From contig NW_017962917.1 of NCBI RefSeq assembly GCF_001661345.1, positions 248,001 through 312,000 on the forward strand: 64,000 nucleotides of DNA. The letters run 5' to 3'. Origin of the DNA: Ascoidea rubescens DSM 1968. Taxonomy: Eukaryota > Ascomycota > Saccharomycetes > Ascoideales > Ascoideaceae. The stretch's first letter is position 1. Each line of letters starts with the position of its first letter. The notes under the pieces were generated by a model. That model was not told where the DNA came from and made no database searches. It saw only the letters and a program-made list of their open reading frames with translations. The translations under genes were made by a program, and so were the position numbers. Below, one piece after another: positions 18,599 to 27,863 of the stretch.

Positions 18599-19883
18599 TC
18601 AGTCCATGGTCGATATCAACAAGTCCTCGTAGTCGTCTGTGTTTTCAATCTCAAGCCCCTTTTCGTTGGCCAAATGCAAGAGACAGATAAAGCAGTAGCT
18701 GGTGGAGATCTCTGTCTGGTCTTTGGAGCCAGCATACTTGCCATACAACTTTGTCATCACTGAGCTGAACTTCAAGTCGTGCTCTTCATTCAACAGTGTC
18801 AGCAAGCTCAATTTCTGTCTTTTGTTCAAAAAACCCGATGAGGATATGTATGTTCTAGAATGTTCATTGTTCTCTCCCATGTTTTCAATGCTTTTATCTT
18901 TATTGTTCAAAGAGTCTTCTAAACACTCCCATAGATCTTCTTTCAACAATTTCACATTCATAGATTTCATAATTTTAGAGTATTTTATTCTGTCCTTGTC
19001 TTTCAATTTCTTGCTGATAAAATTACTGTTCAATGACCCTGAGATTGAATTTGGAAGCCCTTCATATTGATCATCATCAATTCCATCATCTCCAAAACCA
19101 AAAAAGTTCTGATCATTGATTTCCACATTTTCGTTTGTATCTACATTACTATTTCTTGCACCGACGGCAGAATTTTGATATGCTGATGCCCAAAAGTTCT
19201 CATCTGCAACTACTCTATCCATTGCATCTTCATCTTCAAAGACGTTTTCTTGTTTTTTTTCCGTATTTCTACTATTGAGTTCAATTTCTTTATTGCCATT
19301 TTTATTTATTTTTTTTATATTTTTATTAAACACGTAAGAATTTATTAATTCATCTTTAAGAAAAAGTTTTGTAAACTTTTTTCCATTGTATTGCCTGTCA
19401 TCAGGCAACAAGTTTTGTGTTTTACTTACCCATTGATTTTTAGGCAAATAAAGATTCAAATCGATTTCGTTGTTATCATTCTCAATAGTTTTCAACTCGC
19501 TATTAATATTTTCATCTCCGAATAAATTGTCATTCTCTGGGTTTTCGGAAAAGAAATCAATTAGAAACTCTGATTTTTTTTTTATCCTCGATTTCTTTTG
19601 AATTTGTTGATCGTGGTTCAAATTTTGGTCTTGATTTTGATTTTTAAAAGTTTCCCAGTTAATCATTTTTTTAATATTGCGAACTTTCCATGAATCAAAT
19701 TCATAAGGCCCTACCCAATTGTTTTGCATTATATTATCAAAATATGATAATAGCTCTATATTTAAGTTACTTTTTCCATTTTCTTTGCTGGTTATTTTAT
19801 TATTAGTTATCTCGTCAATATTTATTTCAATGTTTCGATTTAACAGTATTTCTCCATCATTTTCAACTAATTTATTATCATAA

Positions 19884-19921
<38 letters not shown>

Positions 19922-21142
19922 GTTATTATTATTGTTATTATTTAGAAGTTGATTTAATATAGCATCAGTATTGGCATTATTATCCAAATTAGTATTGATA
20001 TCCATATCCATATCCATATCTATATTGATATCCATATCCATATCTATGTTGTCTAAATCATTGTCTAAATCCAAATCCAATTGAAATTCATTATCGTCAT
20101 TATCATAATCATCATTGTTACCATTTTCTATATCATCAGTGTTAATGTTATTGCTACTGTTGTTATGATTATCAATAGGTATTATATCATATAAACTTTT
20201 TTCTTGAATTTTTCGCAATTCATCAAAGTTTTTCCGAATCTCATTTTGGTTTTCATTCTGGAGATTATTCGAGTTTTCGTTGTTTCCTGGGTTTCTCATA
20301 AAAGTCAAGTTATTTATATATTTGATTGAGTGGCTGACTTCGAAACTGTTTAATTGAGAAGAAGTTGGTAAAAATGTTTTCAAGTATTCAAAATCCATGT
20401 CCTTTGATTGTGAAATGAAAGTTTGGTAATTTTCGTCATTATCATTGTGATTATCATCGTTATCATCATTATCGTCATTATGGCGATTATAGTGATTATT
20501 ATGATCGCTATAGATGTTTTTATTAGAAATCAAGTGGTTTGTATTAGTTGAGTCTATGATTAATCTTTGAGATTTGTCAATGTCTAGTAAATTTGAAAAC
20601 AACGATTTTGCACCACCACCATCGAAATTCGCTAAAGCAGATTTGAATAGTGGATCGATTTGCAATTCCAAATCTTGTTTTTTAAGTTTTATTTGAGCAA
20701 AGTTGACTAAAGTATTAACAGGTTTATTTAATTTTGAATTTTTAGCCTTTAAATTTCGAATTATCTGAGTATTATATTCGTTATTAGGATCATCAAGATC
20801 ATCAAGATTATTATCAAGATTACCATTGTCGTTATTATTATTTAGAGTGGTTGATTTATTATTGATGGATAAATTAGTTAGTAATTTACCGGTTTCATTA
20901 GCAGCAGAATCGACTCTTGTCGAGTAAACTTTTATACAGCCATCTAAAGTGGTTGAAACACTTTGAAAGTTGATGTTGTTTGAGGAATCTTTAAATAGAG
21001 ATAAATCGTGAAAATAATCGATTAACGCTACATTCCAACTATTTTTGTAATTGATTTTATTGTCATTAGCCAACCTTAGCCATAGTTCAAGATTTTGATA
21101 GTTTATATCAACAGTTTTATTGTTATCATTTTTGTTTAGCAT
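18599..21142 (-). CDS. BRN1: Condensin subunit, kleisin (CAP-H/Barren)
   Basis: Brn1 is the kleisin that bridges the Smc2-Smc4 heads in condensin and is needed for chromosome compaction. The N-terminal kleisin part is well kept: LELWLRLANDNKIN, WNVALIDYFHDLS, then FQSVSTTLDGCIKVYSTRVDS. The C-terminal winged-helix end reads STSYCFICLLHLANEKGLEIE. Between them are long Asn/Asp runs, including an uninterrupted poly-Asn tract encoded at about 19,883-19,938 and repeated DMD/NID units near 20,000-20,045. The start used is the ATG at 21142 (MLNKNDNNK); the frame stays open upstream to 21262 but has no earlier ATG. Length is 847 residues (754 in S. cerevisiae). Confidence 0.93.
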
Positions 21143-21783
21143 TATTTTGTTTTTATTTAGAAGAGTGTATTGGTAGTGGTGAAGGTGAACGAAGGTGTGA
21201 TTGGTGATGAGTGATGGGTGGGAAAAGAATTGAAAAACATGCAAAGATGCGTAGTGAAACAAAAAAAAAAATGAAAAATGAAAAAGACTGGGGACAAAAA
21301 GAAAAAAAATTTTCCAAGATCGAATTGACTTTGATATTAAAAAACGTTATTTTCCATAAATAATCTAAAATAAGAATAAATTGTGAAAGAAAAAGCGAGT
21401 AAAAGTAAAAGTAATTGAAAAAAATTTTTTTTTTGTCAATTTTAAATGTTTATTTCGGAGGAAAAAAATAAATTTAAATCAAAAATAATTCGAGGGATCC
21501 GTTGGACTGGCTACGAGATTCGATATATAGGGATGTAAAAATGAGATAGAGAATAAAGTGGCAGCTGTATCAGAGACCGGAAAGCCAATGTAGAAGAAAG
21601 AACAACAGAAAAAACCATGAAACTGGAGCAAAAAAAAAAGTATTACGACCATTACCAAAAAAAAGCACGCGAAGATTAACAGATCAATGAATAAATAGTA
21701 TAGGATTGAGTTTAGTGAGAAAAAAAACAACAAACAAAATTAGGCTTTATTGTAAATTATTATTAAATCTTTATTGAAGTTTA
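21143..21783. other. BRN1 promoter and RCR-like 3' region
   Basis: A 641-bp gap with A-rich tracts (for example 21,262-21,310 and 21,420-21,475). One 84-codon frame at 21479-21733 is hydrophobic only because of T runs on the minus strand and shows no start context or family likeness. No other signal is seen. Confidence 0.4.
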
Positions 21784-22698
21784 TTAAAGTTTATTATAGG
21801 CTGGAGGAGGGTAGTCTGGAAGAGCCAAATCATTGTGAGAAGTTGTTGGTTCAAAAGGGTTGGGGTTAGGAGCTGGAGAAATATTTGAGGAAGTGTTTGC
21901 ATCGGCATCGGCATCAGAAGCAGGTTTAGGGCTTTTAGCAGAGCTGGGATCTAGTGTTTTAATATTTTCAGTGCTTTCTGAGAGAGATTTGGCAAAAGGA
22001 TTTAGAGATGGAGAGGATGGCGAAGGGTCGGATAAATTAGGGGGAGGACCTGGAGGTCTTGCATATACAGAATCGTCAAGGTTGAGATTTTGCAATTCAA
22101 TGTTGTTGTTAGCGTTGTTGTTGTCAGTAATAGTATTAGTGTCAGCATTGGCATTAGTGTTATTGTTGGGAGGAGCAGAGCTAACACCGGCATTTTGGTA
22201 ATAATTGTCGAAGTTTCTGGTAAAGTTGTCGGAATTGGAGCTTCTCCTTGTCACATTAAGGTCGCGGGAGTTATGATTGTAGTAGACTGGAGCAATACCA
22301 CCACTCTTCAAGTTTTCGTCATTGGGATGGAAGACACCAGTATTATCGTAGTAGCCAGCATCATTTGGGTTAACATCAGCAGTGTATGGTGGCACGTAGG
22401 CTCCAGTACCGTTGGCAGGCTGGTTGTACTGTGCCTGAGACTGGTAGTAGGAAGGAGGAGTTATCCAGGCAGTCCCTCTTATAGGAGTCTGGCCCTTTTT
22501 AATTCTGAATCTGTTGACTCTTCTTGTGCCGAAAAACAAGAAAATGATCAATATGACAAAGAGGATGAAGAGCAACCATCTTGCCCATTCCCAGCTGGAG
22601 CTGTGGGAGCAGCCATAACCCCAGCAGTCGTCGTCGTCGTCGTCGTCTCTCTTGTGGAACCTAGATAGGGAAACAGCTATTAAGTCGATATATGCCAT
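21784..22698 (-). CDS. RCR-family single-pass membrane protein (Congo-red resistance type)
   Basis: Yeast Rcr1 and Rcr2 are ER/endosome to vacuole membrane proteins that affect plasma-membrane traffic and chitin deposition. The 304-residue product has a short acidic N-terminus with a seven-Asp run, a Cys pair (CWGYGC), then WARWLLFILFVILIIFLFF as the single membrane helix near residues 40-58. It is followed by the family-typical basic stretch and GTAWITPPSYYQSQ. The cytosolic tail is rich in Pro, Asn and Ser and ends ALPDYPPPAYNKL, holding PPxY-like motifs that could bind a Rsp5-type ubiquitin ligase. It shares a 347-bp divergent promoter with POL1. A second paralogue lies at 31119-31649. Confidence 0.8.
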   Translation of the reverse strand: MAYIDLIAVSLSRFHKRDDDDDDDCWGYGCSHSSSWEWARWLLFILFVILIIFLFFGTRRVNRFRIKKGQTPIRGTAWITPPSYYQSQAQYNQPANGTGAYVPPYTADVNPNDAGYYDNTGVFHPNDENLKSGGIAPVYYNHNSRDLNVTRRSSNSDNFTRNFDNYYQNAGVSSAPPNNNTNANADTNTITDNNNANNNIELQNLNLDDSVYARPPGPPPNLSDPSPSSPSLNPFAKSLSESTENIKTLDPSSAKSPKPASDADADANTSSNISPAPNPNPFEPTTSHNDLALPDYPPPAYNKL

Positions 22699-22967
22699 TG
22701 GAGAAGAAAGTGAAGTAAGTAGTGATAACCGAAACAGACACTAATGTTGGCGACAGAGATTAGGAGATGGAGACGAAAAAGCATTGGTTATATATCTACA
22801 ACAGATCTCCGCTCACAGCCCCCTCCAGAAACGGCCCACGACCGGCAACCGGAAGACTGCGCCCACCGGAATGGTTAGACGCGAGTGCGCAGTGCAGTGC
22901 GATACGGTGCATATGTAGTTTTGCAGAAGTGTGCGTGACGCTGCGCTGGGTTTTTCGCGTTTTATTC

Positions 22968-22973
22968 ACGCGT
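22968..22973 (+). promoter_or_regulatory. MCB (MluI cell-cycle box) in the POL1 / RCR promoter
   Basis: ACGCGT lies 73-78 bp before the POL1 ATG, in the divergent promoter 22699-23045. Related GACGCG and TTCGCG words lie nearby (about 22,880 and 22,954). In S. cerevisiae POL1 is a classic MBF target expressed at G1/S through this box, so the same control is likely here. Confidence 0.75.
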
Positions 22974-23045
22974 CGCTTTTTAGAGTTTTCTGTGGTGTTC
23001 CTTTTCTGCTTCTCGTCCAGCTCAAGAAGATACTCCTCCAGTACC

Positions 23046-26000
23046 ATGGCTAGGAAAGACAAGTTTGCTGCCTACAGAGCTGCTCGAGCCGCCAAATCCT
23101 CAGCTGCAGCCTACGAGGACCCAGAGTTCGAGAGCATATACGAGGAGGTCGACGAGGAGACCTTTCGTGAGCGAAAAAGAGCACAGCTCCTAGAAGACAA
23201 TTTTATCGTCGATGACAATGGTGAGGGCTACGCTGATAATGGCCTTGACGACTGGGACGACTCCACACGACCAAGATACCACTCGGATTTGGACGACGAC
23301 AATGGCAGCAACACCAGCGAAATTGAACAGCTCGATGAAAATGGGCCAGGAAAACAAATCAAGAAAAAGAAAATCAAGAAAACAATGAGGATAAACCACT
23401 TTTTCAAACCTGATTCTCTCAAGAGCACTAAACTCAAAAAGCACAAATTGTACAATATCGACATCAACGACATTCTAAATGATTTCACCAATGAGTCCTC
23501 AAGCACAAAAAAAAAGAAGCAGAAAACAGCTTCAGCTCACAATGGAAATTCAAAACTCAATGACCAGTTTGATGACATCGACGACTTGGATTTACTCTCA
23601 AAACCTTCCATCTCTTATCAACCGAAAAACCTATACTCAAAAAAAAACTCATTTTTATCGAATCTACCAAAAAAGAGACTCCCTAATCATGCTACTGATT
23701 TTGATAATAATTTCGATAATAACATGGACCTTGATCTTCCGTTTGATGATAATAATAATCAAGAAATCAAACCAGTGTTCAAATCTGAAATTAAATCAGA
23801 ACCAGATATCGAATCTGATAGCGACACCAAAATCAAACTTCCTCAATTGAAAAGAAACTTCCAACTGCTTTCAAAACTCAAATTGGAAAAAAATTCAAAT
23901 AATGATAACAAAACTTCTACTATAAAAGCTGAAGAAGAAGAAGACGATGATGATGACTCGTCTGACGATAACACTGTTGTATTGAGAAAACCAAGAAGAA
24001 CAACTGCAAAAATAAACAGATCAATCAACCTCAATTCTGTCAGAACTACAATATCTACACCATGCCATTTAAATAACTATAATGTCGACCTAAACCCTTC
24101 CTCTTCTCCTTCAAAATCAGTCATCTACTCTTCCCCTTCTCAATCTCAATCTCAATCTTATAAATTCGAAGAAGATGACATAATCGACGAAAATAACACC
24201 TTCAAAATGTATTGGCTAGACTATGCTGAAGCTAATGATGGCTCTTTATTACTATTTGGTAAAATTCCTTCAAATAAATCCACTTCTCAATTTGTATCCG
24301 CTGTTGTTCAAATTAATAATATATGTAGAGAACTCTACTTTCTACCAAAACAATCTAAAAAAACAAACGATAATGATAATGATAATAATAATGATAATGA
24401 TAGTGATAGTGATAGTGATAATGATAGTCAAAATCCAGAAGATACTGGCTTCTCGCCTGCTGAAGTTCACCAAGAAATTGTTCCCTTATTACTAGAAAAA
24501 TACGGTCTTGAAACTATTAGAGCTAAACCAGAACTCATGAAATACTGCTTTGAAAAAGCTGAAATTCCCAAAGAAACTGAATACTTAAAAGTCCTTTTAC
24601 CATTTCAAGCTCCTCAAAACAGAAATGTCATTATCCCCAGTGACCTTGAAGGCAAAACTTTTTCTGGCGTTTTTGGTGCAAACAAATCTCTCTTTGAAAC
24701 TTTCATTCTACAAAAAGATGTCATGGGTCCATGCTGGTTGGAAATATCAAATCCTGATTTCGATTCATTATCAAACATATCTCATTGCGCAATCGAAGTA
24801 TCCATATCAAATCCAAAATACATCAACACTATCGACAACACAAAACAAAAATCCTTAAACTTATCCTCCCCTCCATTGAACTGTATTTCAATATCCGTTC
24901 AAACTATCATGAACTCAAAAGACAATAAACAAGAAGTTGCTTCTGTATCTTTTGCTGTTTTCAAAAATTTGCCTCAAGACCAACCAATCGATGAAGACTT
25001 GAAACCTGATGAAATTTTAACACTTATCAGACCTGTTGGTGTTTTAAAATCGGTTTTACCCCCGGGTCTACAAAATATCGCTAATAAACAAAATTTCCCA
25101 CTAAGAACTTTCAACAATGAAAAAACTCTACTAAGCTGTCTTTGTGCTTTAATCAAAAAAAATGATCCAGACGTATTCATCGGTCATCGTTTGGAAAACG
25201 TTTCTCTTGATGTTCTCATGCATAGACTAAATGATTTAAAAGTTCAAAATTGGTCCTTTTTTGGCCGTCGTAACAGAAAGGTTTGGCCCGATTCTTTCAA
25301 TCGCCGTAACCGTAACCTGTCAAGTATATTTCAATTAAGAGAAGTCTTTCAAGGAAGATTACTCTGTGATATTGCTAATGAATTGGGTCAATCTTTAACA
25401 CCTAAATGCCAATCCTGGGATTTAAATGAAATGTACGAAATTGTTTGTAATAAAAAACACAGCGTTTTGGACTACAATTTAAATGACTCAAAATATTCAG
25501 AAGATCCAAATTATTTATTAATGGCATTGAGAGAAAATATTGAAAACATAAGAATATCTGCCGCCATTGCTTTTGAAATTCAAATTTTATCTTTATCTAA
25601 ACAATTAACCAACATTGCTGGAAATTCATGGTCTCTTACATTAAATGGTACTCGAGCTGGTAGAAATGAAAGTATTCTTTTACACGAATTTACAAGAAAG
25701 GGATATATTGTTCCTGATAAAGAATCACTTTGGCAAAGAAAAAATAATGCTGGACAAAATCGAGTTGATGACAACAATCCTGTTGAAGATAATGAGTCAA
25801 ACCAAATTTCAACAAATAATAGAAAATCTAAATTTCAAGGTGGTTTGGTTTTCGATCCAGAAAAGGGTCTTCATAAGAATTATATATTGGTTATGGATTT
25901 TAATTCTCTTTATCCAAGCATTATTCAAGAGTTTAATATTTGTTTTACCACAGTTGACCGAGATGAATATAATACAACTTTTAACGATGAAAAATTACCA

Positions 26001-27734
26001 GAATATCCTTCCAACAATGAGGAACAAGGTGTTTTACCAAAATTATTACACACTCTAGTTAGCCGTCGTCGTGAAGTTAAAAAGCTATTAAAAAATCCAA
26101 ACAATACTCCTTTTGAAAAAATGCAGTATGATGTTAGACAACAGGCTTTGAAATTGACAGCAAATTCAATGTATGGTTGTCTTGGTTACGTCAATAGTAG
26201 ATTTTATGCTAAACCTCTTGCTATGTTGGTGACAAATAAAGGTAGAGAAATTTTGATGGATACCCGTCAATTAGCTGAATCGTTGCATCTCAGAGTTATC
26301 TATGGTGATACCGATTCTGTAATGATTGATTCTGGTGCTCAAGACTATAAGGAAGCATTGGTAACTGCTGAAAACTTTAAGCAAAAAGTCAATGAGAGAT
26401 ATAATTTATTGGAGATTGATACTGATAATGTTTTTAAAAGAATATTGTTGCATTCAAAGAAAAAATATGCTGCTCTCAATGTTATTTCCTTTAAAAATAA
26501 TGTTTTAAAGACCAATTTAGAAGTAAAGGGTTTAGATATGAAAAGAAGAGAATATTGTCCATTATCTAAAGAAGTTTCTACATTTGTGCTTCAAAAGTTA
26601 CTAGAGTCAGAAGATGACTCAGATCAAATTTTGAATGAGATCTATGAATATCTTGAAGAAATAACGAAAAAAATTAAAAATAATGAATTCAGAGTTGATA
26701 AATATAAAATTAATACCAAATTGTCTAAAGATCCCAATAACTATCCAAATGGTGCTAATATGCCTCCAGTTCAAGTAGCTTTGAGGTTACGAAAAAGTGG
26801 TTCAATCATCAAAGCTGGTTCTGTGATAACATATGTTATTACTGAGGGAGATGCTCTTTCTCCTGCTGAAAGAGCTAGACCTTTAAAAGAGATGTTGGCA
26901 AAAAATTCAAAATATATACCAGACTCAAAGTTTTATCTTGAAAAACAAATCATGGCTCCAATTGAGAGATTATTAGAAAATATAGAAGGTGTTGATATTT
27001 TTAGATTAGCCGAAACATTAGACATTGATCCAAGAAAATATCAGATGAGATCAAACAATTCTGCCTCTAATCCATCAGAATTGCAACCTTTAGACTATAA
27101 TTTGACGGATAAAGAAAGATTTAAAGATGTTGAATATTTAAACTTAAATTGTGCATATTGTCAAACCAAATTTCTTTTTGGAGGTATTATGGCTTCTCTA
27201 CATTATCAAGTTACCTTTAGTGGTATAAAATGTTCAAATTGTGAAAAGGTATTACCAACTTTAATGATTACATCTCAACTTGAAAGAATAATCAGGTCAT
27301 TTATATCATTGCATTATGCTGGATGGTTAGTTTGCGATGATCCAGCCTGTGGTGTGATAACAAGACAGATATCTGTTTATGGAAGGCGATGTATTGGCTT
27401 GTCAGGAAGATCTCAAGATTGTCGTGGAATCATGAGCTATAGGTTTAATGACAAGCAATTATATACACAGCTATTATATTTTGACTCCATTTTTAATGTT
27501 GAGAAAAACAAAAAGCGTGAATTGAAACCACTTGATGATGCTGATACATCTAGTGATAAAGGTCCGGAGCTGTTGTCTTCTGGTCAAGTAGTGGCTCTTG
27601 CTGAACAAAATAGAGAGTTATTTGAGGTTATTAGAACTGTCACTCAGAAATATCTAACTAATAATGCTCGTCGTTATGTTGACATGTCTGGAATATTTGG
27701 TTTTATGATACCTGAAGAGGAGGAGGTTAATTAG
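23046..27734 (+). CDS. POL1: DNA polymerase alpha catalytic subunit
   Basis: Pol1 extends RNA primers made by primase at origins and on the lagging strand. The 1,562-residue product (1,468 in S. cerevisiae) has the B-family polymerase motifs in order: DFNSLYPSIIQ (II) near residue 950, KLTANSMYGCLGY (III) near 1038, and YGDTDS (I) near 1087. Two C-terminal Cys4 zinc sites (CAYC...CSNC near 1368-1400, then CDDPAC...C) bind the B subunit. The N-terminus has the conserved acidic start and basic RERKRAQLLEDNF element; residues about 130-480 are low-complexity with Asp/Asn runs. The start is ATG 23046 in a good context (ACCATGGC); an in-frame ATG at 22767 lies upstream of the MCB box, inside the promoter, and was rejected. 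Confidence 0.97.
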   Translation: MARKDKFAAYRAARAAKSSAAAYEDPEFESIYEEVDEETFRERKRAQLLEDNFIVDDNGEGYADNGLDDWDDSTRPRYHSDLDDDNGSNTSEIEQLDENGPGKQIKKKKIKKTMRINHFFKPDSLKSTKLKKHKLYNIDINDILNDFTNESSSTKKKKQKTASAHNGNSKLNDQFDDIDDLDLLSKPSISYQPKNLYSKKNSFLSNLPKKRLPNHATDFDNNFDNNMDLDLPFDDNNNQEIKPVFKSEIKSEPDIESDSDTKIKLPQLKRNFQLLSKLKLEKNSNNDNKTSTIKAEEEEDDDDDSSDDNTVVLRKPRRTTAKINRSINLNSVRTTISTPCHLNNYNVDLNPSSSPSKSVIYSSPSQSQSQSYKFEEDDIIDENNTFKMYWLDYAEANDGSLLLFGKIPSNKSTSQFVSAVVQINNICRELYFLPKQSKKTNDNDNDNNNDNDSDSDSDNDSQNPEDTGFSPAEVHQEIVPLLLEKYGLETIRAKPELMKYCFEKAEIPKETEYLKVLLPFQAPQNRNVIIPSDLEGKTFSGVFGANKSLFETFILQKDVMGPCWLEISNPDFDSLSNISHCAIEVSISNPKYINTIDNTKQKSLNLSSPPLNCISISVQTIMNSKDNKQEVASVSFAVFKNLPQDQPIDEDLKPDEILTLIRPVGVLKSVLPPGLQNIANKQNFPLRTFNNEKTLLSCLCALIKKNDPDVFIGHRLENVSLDVLMHRLNDLKVQNWSFFGRRNRKVWPDSFNRRNRNLSSIFQLREVFQGRLLCDIANELGQSLTPKCQSWDLNEMYEIVCNKKHSVLDYNLNDSKYSEDPNYLLMALRENIENIRISAAIAFEIQILSLSKQLTNIAGNSWSLTLNGTRAGRNESILLHEFTRKGYIVPDKESLWQRKNNAGQNRVDDNNPVEDNESNQISTNNRKSKFQGGLVFDPEKGLHKNYILVMDFNSLYPSIIQEFNICFTTVDRDEYNTTFNDEKLPEYPSNNEEQGVLPKLLHTLVSRRREVKKLLKNPNNTPFEKMQYDVRQQALKLTANSMYGCLGYVNSRFYAKPLAMLVTNKGREILMDTRQLAESLHLRVIYGDTDSVMIDSGAQDYKEALVTAENFKQKVNERYNLLEIDTDNVFKRILLHSKKKYAALNVISFKNNVLKTNLEVKGLDMKRREYCPLSKEVSTFVLQKLLESEDDSDQILNEIYEYLEEITKKIKNNEFRVDKYKINTKLSKDPNNYPNGANMPPVQVALRLRKSGSIIKAGSVITYVITEGDALSPAERARPLKEMLAKNSKYIPDSKFYLEKQIMAPIERLLENIEGVDIFRLAETLDIDPRKYQMRSNNSASNPSELQPLDYNLTDKERFKDVEYLNLNCAYCQTKFLFGGIMASLHYQVTFSGIKCSNCEKVLPTLMITSQLERIIRSFISLHYAGWLVCDDPACGVITRQISVYGRRCIGLSGRSQDCRGIMSYRFNDKQLYTQLLYFDSIFNVEKNKKRELKPLDDADTSSDKGPELLSSGQVVALAEQNRELFEVIRTVTQKYLTNNARRYVDMSGIFGFMIPEEEEVN

Positions 27735-27863
27735 TTGTTATGTATTTTTTCTATAATAAACATTTGTATAATATCTCACAATTTTAGTTCTTATTTAAAA
27801 ACATATATTTATTTATTATATTATATTTATAGTTGTATTTATAATTGAAAAAGATAGTAGATA

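Noticed and set aside
21479-21733. Hydrophobic 84-codon minus-strand frame
   Set aside because: A product of T-rich DNA on that strand; no start context and no family likeness.
22767-23045. In-frame N-terminal extension of POL1 from the ATG at 22767
   Set aside because: It runs through the divergent promoter, including the MCB box, and has no family likeness; the conserved protein starts at 23046 in a strong context.
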